From Amycolatopsis alba DSM 44262 (lineage in GTDB: Bacteria; Actinomycetota; Actinomycetes; Mycobacteriales; Pseudonocardiaceae), in assembly GCF_000384215.1 (NCBI RefSeq), contig NZ_KB913032.1, positions 5,137,602-5,201,601 on the forward strand: a DNA stretch of 64,000 nt. Direction: 5' to 3'. The position numbers and the translations under genes are program-made. Under the pieces are notes generated by a model, which saw only the letters and a list, made by a program, of their open reading frames with translations, made no database searches and had not been told where the DNA came from. Within the stretch, counting starts at the first letter, position 1; every line of letters begins with the position of its first letter. Of the stretch, positions 17,070 through 25,482 are shown in pieces.

Positions 17070-17756
17070 ATGGGCGCGAAGCGGACGAAAGCGCGGCCGG
17101 GCGAAGGAGAGAAGCTGCGGGGCGAGATCCTGCGCGCCGCCGATGCCCTGCTCGCCGAGGAGGGGACCGACGAAGCACTGACGCTGCGTGCCGTCGCACG
17201 GCGGACCGGCGTGTCCACCCCGTCGGTCTATGCGCACTTCCCGAGCCGTGACGCCTTGCTGGAGGCGGTCTGCCTGCGGGTGTGGGACGACCTCGCGCGC
17301 CGGATGCACGAACACACCGCCGAGGTCGGCGACCCCATGCGCGCGCTCAGCCGCTGCGCGCGGGTGTATGCCCGGTTCGCCCTGGACCATCCGGTGCAGT
17401 ACCGGGTCCTGTTGATGCGCCCGTCCGGAGGCTCGTCTCCCGGCGCGGTCGCCTGTTTCCGGTATCTCGCCGACGCGACCGCCGCGTGTGTGCGGGAGGG
17501 GATCCTGCGCGGCGAACCGGAAGTGCTCGCGATGGGCCTCTGGTCGGCGATGCACGGCTGCGTGAGCCTGCTGATCGCCCAGCCGGGATTCGACTGGCCG
17601 GAGGAGTTGATCGACAGCGTCATCCGGATGGCCGGGCTCGGTACGGCGCTCGCCTGCCGGGTCCCGTGGGACGCGCTCCCGCCGAGTGCCGAACTGGCGG
17701 CCGAACTGGACGAACTGGCGGCGGGCTGGGCGACGGCACGCGGCCGGACTGGCTAG
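17070..17756 (+). CDS. TetR/AcrR family transcriptional regulator
   Basis: 228 residues from ATG 17070; the frame is open further upstream, but that would run through the operator and the divergent gene. The N-terminal HTH 'LTLRAVARRTGVSTPSVYAHFPSRDALLEAV' (about residues 38-68) is typical TetR, with the conserved Y-x-H-F. The C-terminal 'WPEELIDSVIRMAGLG' resembles the TetR_C domain of the WHG type. It probably represses itself and the divergent thioesterase gene through the 25-bp palindrome. The SpoIIE phosphatase starts 10 nt after its stop and may be co-transcribed. Confidence 0.88.
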   Translation: MGAKRTKARPGEGEKLRGEILRAADALLAEEGTDEALTLRAVARRTGVSTPSVYAHFPSRDALLEAVCLRVWDDLARRMHEHTAEVGDPMRALSRCARVYARFALDHPVQYRVLLMRPSGGSSPGAVACFRYLADATAACVREGILRGEPEVLAMGLWSAMHGCVSLLIAQPGFDWPEELIDSVIRMAGLGTALACRVPWDALPPSAELAAELDELAAGWATARGRTG

Positions 17757-17766
17757 GCTTTCCCGC

Positions 17767-18972
17767 ATGTCCGGGACATCGACGGCCGACGAACGGCTCC
17801 AGGTGCTCGAAGCCATCACCGACACCGCGCTGGGACACCTCGGCCAGGACCTGGTGGTGGCGAAAATCCTCGCCAGGGTGCGCGAGGTCCTCGGGGTCGA
17901 CACGGCCACGGTGCTGCGGCACGACCCGGACGCGCGGCAGCTGCAGGCCATCGCCGCTTCCGGCATCGAGGAAGAGGTCTTCCAGGACGTCCGGATCGCC
18001 GTCGGCGCGGGTTTCGCGGGCCGGGTGGCCGCGGACCGGCGCCCGGTCATCCTCGACCACGTCGACGAGACCACCGTGGTCAACACGCTGCTGCAGGAGC
18101 GAGGCCTCCGCACCTTGCTCGGCGTGCCGATGGTCGCCGGGGACGAACTGATCGGCGTGCTGCACGTCGGATCCGTGACGTCGCGCGAATTCTCCGAGGC
18201 CGACGTCGAACTCCTGCGGCTGGTGGCCGCGCGGCTCGCGCTGGCGCTGCAGATCGAGAACTCCGCCACCGACCGCGCGGCCGCGGCGGCGCTGCAGCGG
18301 AGCCTGTTGCCGGGGCGGCTGCCCGTCGTCGCCGGGATGGAGTTCTCCGCGCGGTACGTGCCGGGCACCGAACCAGGGGTCGGCGGTGACTGGTACGACC
18401 TGTTCCCGCTGCCGGGCGACCGGCTCGGCATCGTGATGGGCGACGTCGCCGGGCACGGCCTCAACGCCGCCGTGATCATGGGACGGCTGCGCAGCGCCCT
18501 CCGCGCCTACGCGCTCGAATCGGACGACCCGGCGGAGGTACTGTCCAAATTGGACCGGAAGGTCCAGCATTTCGAGCCGGGGACACTGGCCACCGTCGTG
18601 TACGGGTTGGTGACGGCTTCGCGGGACAAGGTGGCGATCTCGCTGGCCGGACACCTGCCCCCGGTCCTCGCGGCGCCCGATCGGCCGTCCGCGTTCGTCG
18701 ATGTCCCGGTGGATCCGCCCATCGGGGTCACCGGGCCGCGACGGCGAAGAACCGTGGTCGACCTGCCGCCCGGTGGCTCGCTCGTCTTCTACACCGACGG
18801 TCTCGTGGAACGCCGGGACCAGCTGATCGACCTCGGCCTGCAGCGGCTCGTCGACGTGGTCACCCCCGAGCAGCCAGGAGTGGTGTGCGCGCGGGTGATG
18901 GCCGCGCTCGTCGGCGCGACGCCGGCGCAGGACGACATCGCCCTCCTCGCGGCCCGGCGCATCCCGGCCTGA
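17767..18972 (+). CDS. GAF-domain PP2C-type (SpoIIE/RsbU) serine phosphatase
   Basis: 401 residues from ATG 17767. GAF sensor domain at about 15-170 ('GVDTATVLRHDPDARQLQAIAASG' ... 'LGVPMVAGDELIGVLHVGS'). A SpoIIE/PP2C phosphatase domain follows from about 190, with metal-binding Asp residues in 'GGDWYDLFPLPGDRLGIVMGDVAGHGLNAAV' and 'TPAQDDIALLAARR'. Members dephosphorylate anti-sigma-factor antagonists (STAS proteins) and so release sigma factors. No kinase or STAS gene is adjacent. No membrane segment, so the signal is probably a cytosolic small molecule bound by GAF. Confidence 0.9.
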   Translation: MSGTSTADERLQVLEAITDTALGHLGQDLVVAKILARVREVLGVDTATVLRHDPDARQLQAIAASGIEEEVFQDVRIAVGAGFAGRVAADRRPVILDHVDETTVVNTLLQERGLRTLLGVPMVAGDELIGVLHVGSVTSREFSEADVELLRLVAARLALALQIENSATDRAAAAALQRSLLPGRLPVVAGMEFSARYVPGTEPGVGGDWYDLFPLPGDRLGIVMGDVAGHGLNAAVIMGRLRSALRAYALESDDPAEVLSKLDRKVQHFEPGTLATVVYGLVTASRDKVAISLAGHLPPVLAAPDRPSAFVDVPVDPPIGVTGPRRRRTVVDLPPGGSLVFYTDGLVERRDQLIDLGLQRLVDVVTPEQPGVVCARVMAALVGATPAQDDIALLAARRIPA

Positions 18973-19026
18973 GCCTTCCCGCCGTAACGTCTGTGACCAT
19001 CAAGTGATTCGAAGGGACGGTCTCGG

Positions 19027-19386
19027 ATGGAGATCTGGGTGAACCCGGCGTGTGCCAAATGCCGGTCCGCGGTGTCGATGCTCGACGAGGCGGGGGCCGA
19101 GTACACCGTGCGGAAGTACCTCGAGGACCCGCCGACCGCGAAGGAGCTGAAGGCCGTCCTCAAGCGGCTCGGACTCGAGCCCTGGGACATCACCCGCACC
19201 GCCGAGGCGATCGCGAAGGAACTCGAGCTGAAGACCTGGGGGCGCACGCCCGCCGACCGTGACCGGTGGATCGACGCCCTGGTCACGCATCCGAAGCTGA
19301 TCCAGCGGCCGATCATCACCGCGGACGACGGCACGACCGTTGTCGCGCGGACCCCGGAGGCCGTCCAGTCCGTGCTGCCCTCGTGA
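19027..19386 (+). CDS. ArsC/Spx-family thioredoxin-fold protein (arsenate reductase-like)
   Basis: 119 residues, ATG start with AAGGGAC upstream. The active-site region 'NPACAKCRSAVSMLDEAGAEY' has C-x-x-C at residues 9-12, and 'LIQRPII' near residue 98 is the conserved ArsC/YffB segment with the substrate-contacting Arg. Length matches the family (about 115-120). It is annotated as arsenate reductase by homology, but no arsR or arsenite pump is nearby, so a general glutaredoxin/mycothiol-linked redox role is equally possible. It ends convergently with the SARP gene, with a palindrome between. Confidence 0.82.
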   Translation: MEIWVNPACAKCRSAVSMLDEAGAEYTVRKYLEDPPTAKELKAVLKRLGLEPWDITRTAEAIAKELELKTWGRTPADRDRWIDALVTHPKLIQRPIITADDGTTVVARTPEAVQSVLPS

Positions 19387-19400
19387 GCGGTGGTTGAGCG

Positions 19401-19455
19401 GTCCGTGAAGGCCTCCTTGAGGGACTCAGAGTCCCTCAAGGAGGCCTTCACGGAC
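19401..19455. repeat. Long intergenic palindrome, GTGAAGGCC family, copy 3
   Basis: 26-bp perfect arms (19401-19426 and 19430-19455) with a 3-nt loop, containing GTGAAGGCCTCCTTGAGG. It lies between the convergent 3' ends of the ArsC-like and SARP genes and is probably a bidirectional terminator. Confidence 0.82.
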
Positions 19456-19477
19456 CTCTACCTGGGTCGAATAAAGC

Positions 19478-22400
19478 TCATGTTCGGTGGCTGAGGGCGC
19501 GGGCCCGCTCCTCGGGCAACCGCCGCCCCCGTTTCGACGCGAGCCGCACCGCCTGGTCGGCCAGTGCCCGCGCCGCTTCCGGCTCGCCGAGGTCCAGCCG
19601 GGCGTGCGCGATTTCGGTGAGGGCGTCCGCCTCCAGCAGAAGCTGACCGTTCTCGCGCAACGTGGCCAACGCCTTTTCGGCGTACTCCAGCGCTTTCGCG
19701 GCGTCGCCGAGGCTCCGGTGCGCGAACGCGAGGCCGATCCGGGCGGATCCCTGGCCGTAGCCGAGGCCGATTTCGGTGAACATCCGCAGCGCTTCGTGCA
19801 GTCCCTCGATCGCTTCCGCATGCTCGCCGCGCCGGTTCCGCACCGTCGCGATGACCTCCACGGCCGCCGCCTCGCCGCGCCGGTCGCCGATCTGCACGGA
19901 GCGGGCGTGGCATTCGGTCGCCAGTGTCATCGCGACGTCGAGGCGGCCCGCGTCGCAGTGGGTTTCGGCGAGGCAGTTCAGGGTCGCCGTTTCCCCGAAG
20001 CCGAGTCCGGCCTCGCGGGTGTAGGCGAGCACCTGTTCGTGATCCGCGATGGCCTCGTCGAACCTGCCCAGCGCCCACAGCGCGATCCCGCGGCCGTTGA
20101 GCGCGTGGAAGGCGGTTTCCCGTTGGCCGGTTTCCGTGGCCAGCCGCAGGGACCGGTCGTGCCAGCCGACCGCCGTCCTCGGCCTGCCGGAGAAGGTGTG
20201 GATGACGCCGATGCAGTTCAGCGCCAGCGTTTCCGCCCCGGTGTTGCCCGCCCGGCGGCTGACCGCGAGCGCCTGGCCGTGGAAGTGCAGCGCTTGCCTC
20301 GCCTTGCCCTGCTGGCTCGACGCGCGGCCGAGGTTGCGCAGCGCGTCGGTCTCCGCGTCGAGGTCCTTCAGCTCACGCGCGGCCGCGAGCGCCTGCTGGA
20401 AGTGTTCGATCGCCGGGCCGTAGTCGCTGAGATTGTGCGACATCTGCCCGAGGACGTCGAGCAGCGACAGCCGTGCCCGTACGTTGCCCGTCTCGGTCGC
20501 CGAGCGCAGCGCGGCCGTGCAGGTCGCGACCGCCTCACGGGCGTGCCCGCTCGCCTGGAGGTAGCCGCGCAAGACGTCGATCAGCCGCCACGCGGCGGGC
20601 TGGAACGCGGGATCCGTGGTGGCACAGGCGATCGTGTCGACCAGGTTGTCCCGTTCGGTGTCCAGCCAGCGAAGCGCGGTGTGTTCGTCGAAGACCGGCG
20701 AGGCGGCGCCGGCGTAGAGCACGCGAGTGGCCGCGGCAGCGGTCTCCACATACGACTCGATCAGCCGGGACAACGCCGTCAGCGCGGCTTCCTGCGGGTC
20801 TTCGGCGTGCCCGCGTTCGGCGGCGTACTCCCGGATGAGGTCGTGGAACTGGTAGCGGCCGGGCGCGGTCCGCTGCAGCAGGTTCGCCGCGGCCAGCCGG
20901 TCGAGCGCGCGGCCGGTCTCCACGCGCGAAGCCCCGGCGACAGCGGCCGCCGCGGGCGCGCCGAAATCCGGACCCGGTGCCCGGCCGAGCATCCGGAACA
21001 GCGTCCGGTCCGGTTCGGACAACCGCAGATAGGACCGGTCGAAGGCGACCCGCACGGCCGAAGACGAGTCGCCGTCGATGGCCAGTTCCTCCAGCCTGCC
21101 CGAACGGGTGAGCTCGGCGGTGTACTCCGCGACGCTGCGGCCGGTGTCGGCCGCGAGGTTCGCACCGGCGATCCGCAGTGCCAGCGGCAGATGCGCGCAG
21201 GCCGCGGCGAGCGCGGCGACGGCTTCGGGTTCGGCGGCCGTGCGCGCGGGCCCGAGCAGTTCGGCGAGGACGGCACTCGATTCGTCTTCGGTGAGCACGC
21301 CGAGCGGCAGGTGCACGGCGCCGGGGTTGACTGCGAGCCCGCGCAGGTCGTTGCGGCTGGTGATCAGCACGGCGCAGCCGGGCCGCCCCGGCAGCAGCGG
21401 CCGGACCTGGTCGACGTGCACCGCGTTGTCCAGCAGCAGCAACATCTTCTTGTCCGCCAGCACACTGCGGAACAGGGCGGCCTGCTCGGCGGGTTCGGCC
21501 GGGATCCGGTCCCGGTGCACGCCGAGCGCGCCGAGGAACCGGGTCAGCGCGGCCGACGGGTCGAGCGGCGGACCGGCCGCGTAGCCCTGGAGGTTCACAT
21601 ACAGCTGGCCGTCCGGGAAGGAGGGCCGGAACCGGTGCGCGACGTGCACCGCGAACGCGGTCTTCCCGACCCCCGGCGGTCCGGAGACCACGACGTTGCG
21701 CCCGGTCGCGGTCAGCCGCAGTCCCGTGAGCTCGGCCATCGGATCCGCGCGCCCGACGAACCGGTGGACGTCGGGCGGCAGCTGGCTGATCGTCTCCCTC
21801 GGGGGATCGGCGCCCTCGTCGAGGATCGCGGCGTGGACGCGCCGCAACCGCGGGCCGGGCTCGATCCCCAGTTCGTCGGCGAACATCCGGCGCGTCGAGC
21901 GGTAGGTCTCCAGCGCGTCGGCGCGACGGCCGGACCGGTCGAGCGCGGTGATGAGCTGCGCCCGGAACGTCTCCTGCCACGGGTGTTCCTTGGTGAGCGT
22001 GACCAGCTCGGCGACCAGCTCGCGGTGCCTGCCCGCTTCGAGCCCGGCCTCGATCCAGCGCTCCAGCGTGCGGAGGCGGTCTTCGCCGAGCTGCGCGGCT
22101 TCGTCACGCTGCAGGGATTCCGACGGGACGTCGCAGAGCGCCGGGCCGCGCCAGCACTCCAGCGCTTCGGCTAGCAGCGCGAGCTCCGTGGCGGAATCAC
22201 CCGCTTTGCCCGCTTCCAGGCCCGCTTCGGTCAGCCGCCGGTAGCGGAGCAGGTCCAGTTGCTCGGGCTCCAGCCGGATCCGGTAGCCGTCCTGGCGGGT
22301 CTCGATCAGGCCGTCGCCCAGCATCCGGCGCAGCCGCAGCGCGTAGACCTGCGTGCTCTTGCGCGCCGTGGACGGCTGGTCCTCGCCCCAGAGCCGGTCC

Positions 22401-22546
22401 GCGAGCCGGTCCAGCGAGACCGTCGAGTTGGCCCGCACCAGCAACGCCGCGAGCAGGACCCGCAGTTTGGGCCCGGCGATCACCACCGGCTCCCCGTCAC
22501 GCGTCACCTCGAGCGGGCCGAGCACACCGAAACCGAACCGGGGAAT
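19478..22546 (-). CDS. AfsR/SARP-family transcriptional regulator with NB-ARC and TPR domains
   Basis: About 1022 residues. OmpR-like winged helix (residues 1-95 region, 'LLAALLVRANSTVSLDRLADRLWGE'), then the BTAD domain to about 240, then an NB-ARC ATPase with Walker A GPPGVGKT and sensor-like 'LLLLDNAVHVDQVRPLLPG' / 'AVLITSRND', then about ten TPR repeats. This is the full AfsR architecture, used to activate secondary-metabolite or morphogenesis genes. Start: the usual SARP N-terminus (RFGVLGPLEV) is only complete if translation begins at ATT 22546, which has GGAGGTGA at 22553-22560. The first conventional start is GTG 22525, with no ribosome-binding site. It stands alone. Confidence 0.88.
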   Translation of the reverse strand: MPRFGFGVLGPLEVTRDGEPVVIAGPKLRVLLAALLVRANSTVSLDRLADRLWGEDQPSTARKSTQVYALRLRRMLGDGLIETRQDGYRIRLEPEQLDLLRYRRLTEAGLEAGKAGDSATELALLAEALECWRGPALCDVPSESLQRDEAAQLGEDRLRTLERWIEAGLEAGRHRELVAELVTLTKEHPWQETFRAQLITALDRSGRRADALETYRSTRRMFADELGIEPGPRLRRVHAAILDEGADPPRETISQLPPDVHRFVGRADPMAELTGLRLTATGRNVVVSGPPGVGKTAFAVHVAHRFRPSFPDGQLYVNLQGYAAGPPLDPSAALTRFLGALGVHRDRIPAEPAEQAALFRSVLADKKMLLLLDNAVHVDQVRPLLPGRPGCAVLITSRNDLRGLAVNPGAVHLPLGVLTEDESSAVLAELLGPARTAAEPEAVAALAAACAHLPLALRIAGANLAADTGRSVAEYTAELTRSGRLEELAIDGDSSSAVRVAFDRSYLRLSEPDRTLFRMLGRAPGPDFGAPAAAAVAGASRVETGRALDRLAAANLLQRTAPGRYQFHDLIREYAAERGHAEDPQEAALTALSRLIESYVETAAAATRVLYAGAASPVFDEHTALRWLDTERDNLVDTIACATTDPAFQPAAWRLIDVLRGYLQASGHAREAVATCTAALRSATETGNVRARLSLLDVLGQMSHNLSDYGPAIEHFQQALAAARELKDLDAETDALRNLGRASSQQGKARQALHFHGQALAVSRRAGNTGAETLALNCIGVIHTFSGRPRTAVGWHDRSLRLATETGQRETAFHALNGRGIALWALGRFDEAIADHEQVLAYTREAGLGFGETATLNCLAETHCDAGRLDVAMTLATECHARSVQIGDRRGEAAAVEVIATVRNRRGEHAEAIEGLHEALRMFTEIGLGYGQGSARIGLAFAHRSLGDAAKALEYAEKALATLRENGQLLLEADALTEIAHARLDLGEPEAARALADQAVRLASKRGRRLPEERARALSHRT

Positions 22547-22552
22547 ACGCGT

Positions 22553-22560
22553 TCACCTCC
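22553..22560 (-). promoter_or_regulatory. Strong Shine-Dalgarno deciding an unusual ATT start for the SARP gene
   Basis: GGAGGTGA on the minus strand. The nearest in-frame codon at proper spacing is ATT at 22546-22544; GTG at 22525 would be about 30 nt away. The sequence shows the site, but initiation at ATT is inferred. Confidence 0.5.
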
Positions 22561-22605
22561 CGAAGTGTCAGATTACTGCTGTTGCCCGGTTGAAACCGGA
22601 GCCTG

Positions 22606-23973
22606 TCACGATCTCGTCCGCGAGGCCTCCCCGATGGCCTCGATCAGCAGGCGGGCGGCGGTGCCGACGGAGTTGTCGGCGAGGTTGCCGTAACCGAGGA
22701 CGAGCCCGGGCGCTCTGGGGGTCGCCCGGTAGTCGTCGAGATCGGTCACGCGCACTCCCTTGATCGCCGCCCGCCTCACCACCTCGGCCGCCGAGCCGCC
22801 GGGCAGATCCAGCACGAGGTGCAGACCGGCCGCGACGCCGGACACCGGCAGCGGGCCGAGCGCGTCCACCAGCGCGTCGCGCCGGGCCCGGTAGCGTCGC
22901 CTGGCCGCGCGCAGATGCCGGTCGTAGGAGCCACGTTCGAGGAAGGTCGCGAACGCCAGCTGCTCCAGCGCGGGCGGAGTCGGCGAAGGCTCGACCAGGT
23001 CCGTCCACTGTGGAGGCAAGGCGTACCAGCCGAGGCCGAGCGCGGGACTGAGTGTCTTGCTGACCGAACCGAGCAGCGCGACCCTCGCCGGGTCCATGCC
23101 CTGCACGGTCCCGACCGGCCGCCGGTCGTAGCGGAACTCGGCGTCGTAGTCGTCCTCGATGATCAGGCCGTCGACGTCGCGTGCCCAGCTCAGCAGCCCG
23201 GCGCGACGAGCGGGGGAGAGGACGGTGCCGGTGGGGAACTGGTGCGCCGGGGTCACGAGGACGGCGCGGGCGCCGGACGGGATCTCGTCGACGCGCAGGC
23301 CGTCTTCGTCGACCGGGACACCGACCACGTCGAGTCCGGCGCGCGTCGCGACGCGCCGCAGCGTCTGCCAGCCGGGTTCCTCGGCCGCGACGCGGGTGAT
23401 CCCGGCCGCGAGCAGCGCGCGGCACACGCGGCCGAACCCGTCGGTGACGCCGGACGAGATCCGTACGTCGTCGACGACGGCTCCCCGGCACCGGCGGAGG
23501 TAGTCGGCCAACACGGCGCGCAGCCGCGGGTGCCCGCCGGGAACGGGGTAGCCGAACTCGCCGTGCGGCGCGTTCGCGAGGACTTCGCGGACCGCCTCCG
23601 CCCAGCGTTGCCGGGGGAAATGCCGCAGGTCGGGCAGACCGGGCATGAGGTCGATCTCCGGTGGGGCGGCTGTGCGCGGGACGGGTTTCGCGGCCTCGCC
23701 GCCCGGCGCCGACCAGCGCACGACGGTGGCCGAGCCGGTGCGCGCGGCGAGATAGCCCTCCGCGATCAGCTGTTCGTACGCCTGCGTGATAACCCAGCGG
23801 GAGAAGCCCAGATCCGCGGCGAGGGTGCGGCTGGGCGGCAGCGCGGCGCCGGAGCCGAGCGTGCCTTCGCGGATCACCGTGCGGAGCGCCCTGGTGAGCC
23901 GCTCGTGCCGGGGACCCGGTCCGGAGAGATCGAGGAGCACGTCCCAAGCCAGATTGGTCTGGGAATTCGTCAT
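22606..23973 (-). CDS. MocR/PdxR-type regulator (GntR HTH fused to aminotransferase-like PLP domain)
   Basis: 455 residues, ATG 23973. An N-terminal GntR winged HTH (about 20-85, 'LPPSRTLAADLGFSRWVITQAYEQLIAEGYLAAR') is followed by a fold-type I aminotransferase domain. PLP-binding residues are present: K306 in 'LGSVSKTLSP', and an Asp in 'IIEDDYDAEFRYD' (271-282). Such proteins sense PLP or an amino-substrate aldimine and regulate PLP synthesis, GABA or taurine use, or neighbouring genes. It is divergent from an aldo/keto reductase over 47 bp, which is the likely target. No Shine-Dalgarno; TACAGT at 23987-23982 fits a -10 box for a leaderless mRNA. Confidence 0.88.
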   Translation of the reverse strand: MTNSQTNLAWDVLLDLSGPGPRHERLTRALRTVIREGTLGSGAALPPSRTLAADLGFSRWVITQAYEQLIAEGYLAARTGSATVVRWSAPGGEAAKPVPRTAAPPEIDLMPGLPDLRHFPRQRWAEAVREVLANAPHGEFGYPVPGGHPRLRAVLADYLRRCRGAVVDDVRISSGVTDGFGRVCRALLAAGITRVAAEEPGWQTLRRVATRAGLDVVGVPVDEDGLRVDEIPSGARAVLVTPAHQFPTGTVLSPARRAGLLSWARDVDGLIIEDDYDAEFRYDRRPVGTVQGMDPARVALLGSVSKTLSPALGLGWYALPPQWTDLVEPSPTPPALEQLAFATFLERGSYDRHLRAARRRYRARRDALVDALGPLPVSGVAAGLHLVLDLPGGSAAEVVRRAAIKGVRVTDLDDYRATPRAPGLVLGYGNLADNSVGTAARLLIEAIGEASRTRS

Positions 23974-23978
23974 GTGAA

Positions 23979-24020
23979 TGGACTGTAGTACCGGACCGAT
24001 CCCACCATAAAGTCTAGACC
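23979..24020. promoter_or_regulatory. Divergent promoter region of MocR and aldo/keto reductase genes
   Basis: Only 47 bp separate the two start codons and neither has a Shine-Dalgarno. TACAGT (minus, 23987-23982) and TAAAGT (plus, 24008-24013) lie 8-9 nt before the respective start codons, as for leaderless transcripts. The palindrome GTCTAGAC at 24012-24019 abuts the plus-strand start and may be a regulator site. Confidence 0.45.
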
Positions 24021-25019
24021 ATGGAAAAGGTGGAGCTCGGCCGGACCGGCCGGAAAGTCAGCCAGGTCTCGCTCGGGTGCATGACGATGGGCACCGCCAC
24101 CGACGAGCGGACCTCGGCGCGGATCCTGGACGCGTACCTCGACGACGGCGGCGACTTCCTCGACACCGCGAACTGCTATTCGTGGTGGGTGCCCGGCGCG
24201 GCGGGCGGGGAGAGCGAAGAACTGCTCGGGAGACTCTTGAAAGGCAGGCGGGACAAGGTCTTCCTCGCGACGAAGGGGTCGGCCGCGGTCGCCGACGCCG
24301 ACAGCGCGCGCAAGGGGTACCACGAGGACGGCAGCGCGGACTGGGACCACATCGGACGGCATTTCGAGGGCGCCGGCGGCGACGTGATCCGGCGCGCCGT
24401 CGACGAAAGCCTGCGGCGGCTCGGGACCGACCACATCGACCTGTACTACATCCACGTCGACGACCGGGCGACCCCGCTGGAGGAGACGCTGTCCGCGCTC
24501 GACGGGATCGTCCGCGCGGGGAAGGTCCGGCACATCGGCTGGAGCAACGTCCGTTCGTGGCGGCTGGAGCGGATCCGCGCGCTCGCGGAACGGAACGGCT
24601 GGGCGTCGCCGGTGGCCGTCCAGCTGCAGCATTCGTACCTGCGGCCGGTGGCCGATTCGGCGTCGCTGGCCACCGGGGACATGCTCGACTTCCTGCGGGA
24701 CAACGAAGACATCGCGCTCGCCGCGTACTCGTCGATCCTGCGGGGGATCTACGACGACTCCGCCCGGCGGCTCGCGCATCCGGTCTGGCAGAGCTACGCC
24801 GGACCGGACGGCGAGGCGCGGATGGCCGCGATCGACGCCGTGGCGCGGGAAGCGGGGGCGACCGGGAACCAGGTCGCGCTGGCGTGGCTGCTGCGGCAGG
24901 CGTCGCCGCGGGTGCTGCCGCTGATCGGGCCGCGGACATGGGAGCACTACGAGGCGATCCGGCCGGCTTTCACGCTGGAACTGGACGCGTCGCAGCTGGC
25001 GGTGCTGGACGGCGCCTGA
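24021..25019 (+). CDS. Aldo/keto reductase
   Basis: 332 residues, ATG 24021. The AKR catalytic tetrad is complete: D48 ('FLDTA'), Y53 ('ANCYS'), K85 ('LATKG') and H145 ('YYIHVDD'). The NADPH-binding stretch 'LPLIGPRTWEHYEA' is at the C-terminus. It resembles the AKR subfamilies that reduce aldehydes and ketones of secondary metabolism or pyridoxal; the neighbouring PLP-binding MocR regulator makes pyridoxal reduction (to pyridoxine) one plausible role, though this is speculation. Cytosolic, monocistronic, divergent from the regulator. Confidence 0.87.
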   Translation: MEKVELGRTGRKVSQVSLGCMTMGTATDERTSARILDAYLDDGGDFLDTANCYSWWVPGAAGGESEELLGRLLKGRRDKVFLATKGSAAVADADSARKGYHEDGSADWDHIGRHFEGAGGDVIRRAVDESLRRLGTDHIDLYYIHVDDRATPLEETLSALDGIVRAGKVRHIGWSNVRSWRLERIRALAERNGWASPVAVQLQHSYLRPVADSASLATGDMLDFLRDNEDIALAAYSSILRGIYDDSARRLAHPVWQSYAGPDGEARMAAIDAVAREAGATGNQVALAWLLRQASPRVLPLIGPRTWEHYEAIRPAFTLELDASQLAVLDGA

Positions 25020-25482
25020 CCGTGCCTCGTGCGTGCCACCAAGCGCGCGCCCCGCTGGCCGCGGTGCGAAAGCCACTTTCGCAACGTTGAAGGTTGCGAA
25101 AGTGGCTTTCGCAACGCGCACTCCCCGCTAGACCGCACTGGACCCCAGGGGTCGCGGGTCTCGTGAGTGGTGAGGCTGGTTGGGGCGGATCGGTATTTGC
25201 CTACCTGTGCGAAGGTGGCGGTTCCGCGGGTGCCGGGGGCGACGGTGAAGGATTTGGGACGTTGAACGTCCTGTTTCCTTCACCGTCGCGGGCTCGCGCC
25301 GGTCTCGGATCTTGATCAACGGAGGATCCGGGACACTCACCGTCCCCATTCCTCCGTTGATCAAGGTGGTGCCGGGGGCAGGCGGCGTGACGGTGGAGGA
25401 TTCAGGACGTTCAACGTCCCAAATCCTCCACAGTCGCACCAGTGGGTAGGCAAATACAGGTCCGTCAGAACCTCACGAGTCG
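25020..25482. repeat. 463-bp gene-free spacer made of stacked palindromes
   Basis: No credible gene. It contains five imperfect hairpins in a row: 25065-25113 (GCGAAAGCCACTTTCGC type), 25240-25288 and 25394-25430 (both with core GGACGTTSAACGTCC), 25311-25365 (arms CTTGATCAACGGAGGA), and outer inverted ends. CTCGTGAG followed by GTATTTGCCTACC (25161-25205) is mirrored by GGTAGGCAAATAC followed by CTCACGAG (25444-25479). The outer ends resemble terminal inverted repeats of a non-coding mobile element of about 320 bp (25160-25480). No target duplication is obvious. Confidence 0.65.
25065..25113. repeat. Palindrome, GCGAAAGTGGCTTTCGC family, copy 1
   Basis: 21-bp arms (25065-25085, 25093-25113) around the loop GTTGAAG; each arm contains GCGAAAG..CTTTCGC. 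It follows the aldo/keto reductase stop by 45 nt. A second copy, with the same loop, is at 35605-35657. Confidence 0.75.

Noticed and set aside
19487..22174. Long plus-strand open frame opposite the SARP gene
   Set aside because: Mirror image of a strongly biased real gene. Product has no domain and extreme Arg/Gly content.
24008..24023. Third dre site before the aldo/keto reductase gene
   Set aside because: Only the core GTCTAGACCA matches (10 of 16 positions), and it coincides with the putative -10/start region, so it is more likely a MocR site or chance.
25020..25482. CRISPR array in the repeat-rich spacer
   Set aside because: Repeats are inverted hairpins of different sequence, not equally spaced direct repeats, and no cas genes are present.
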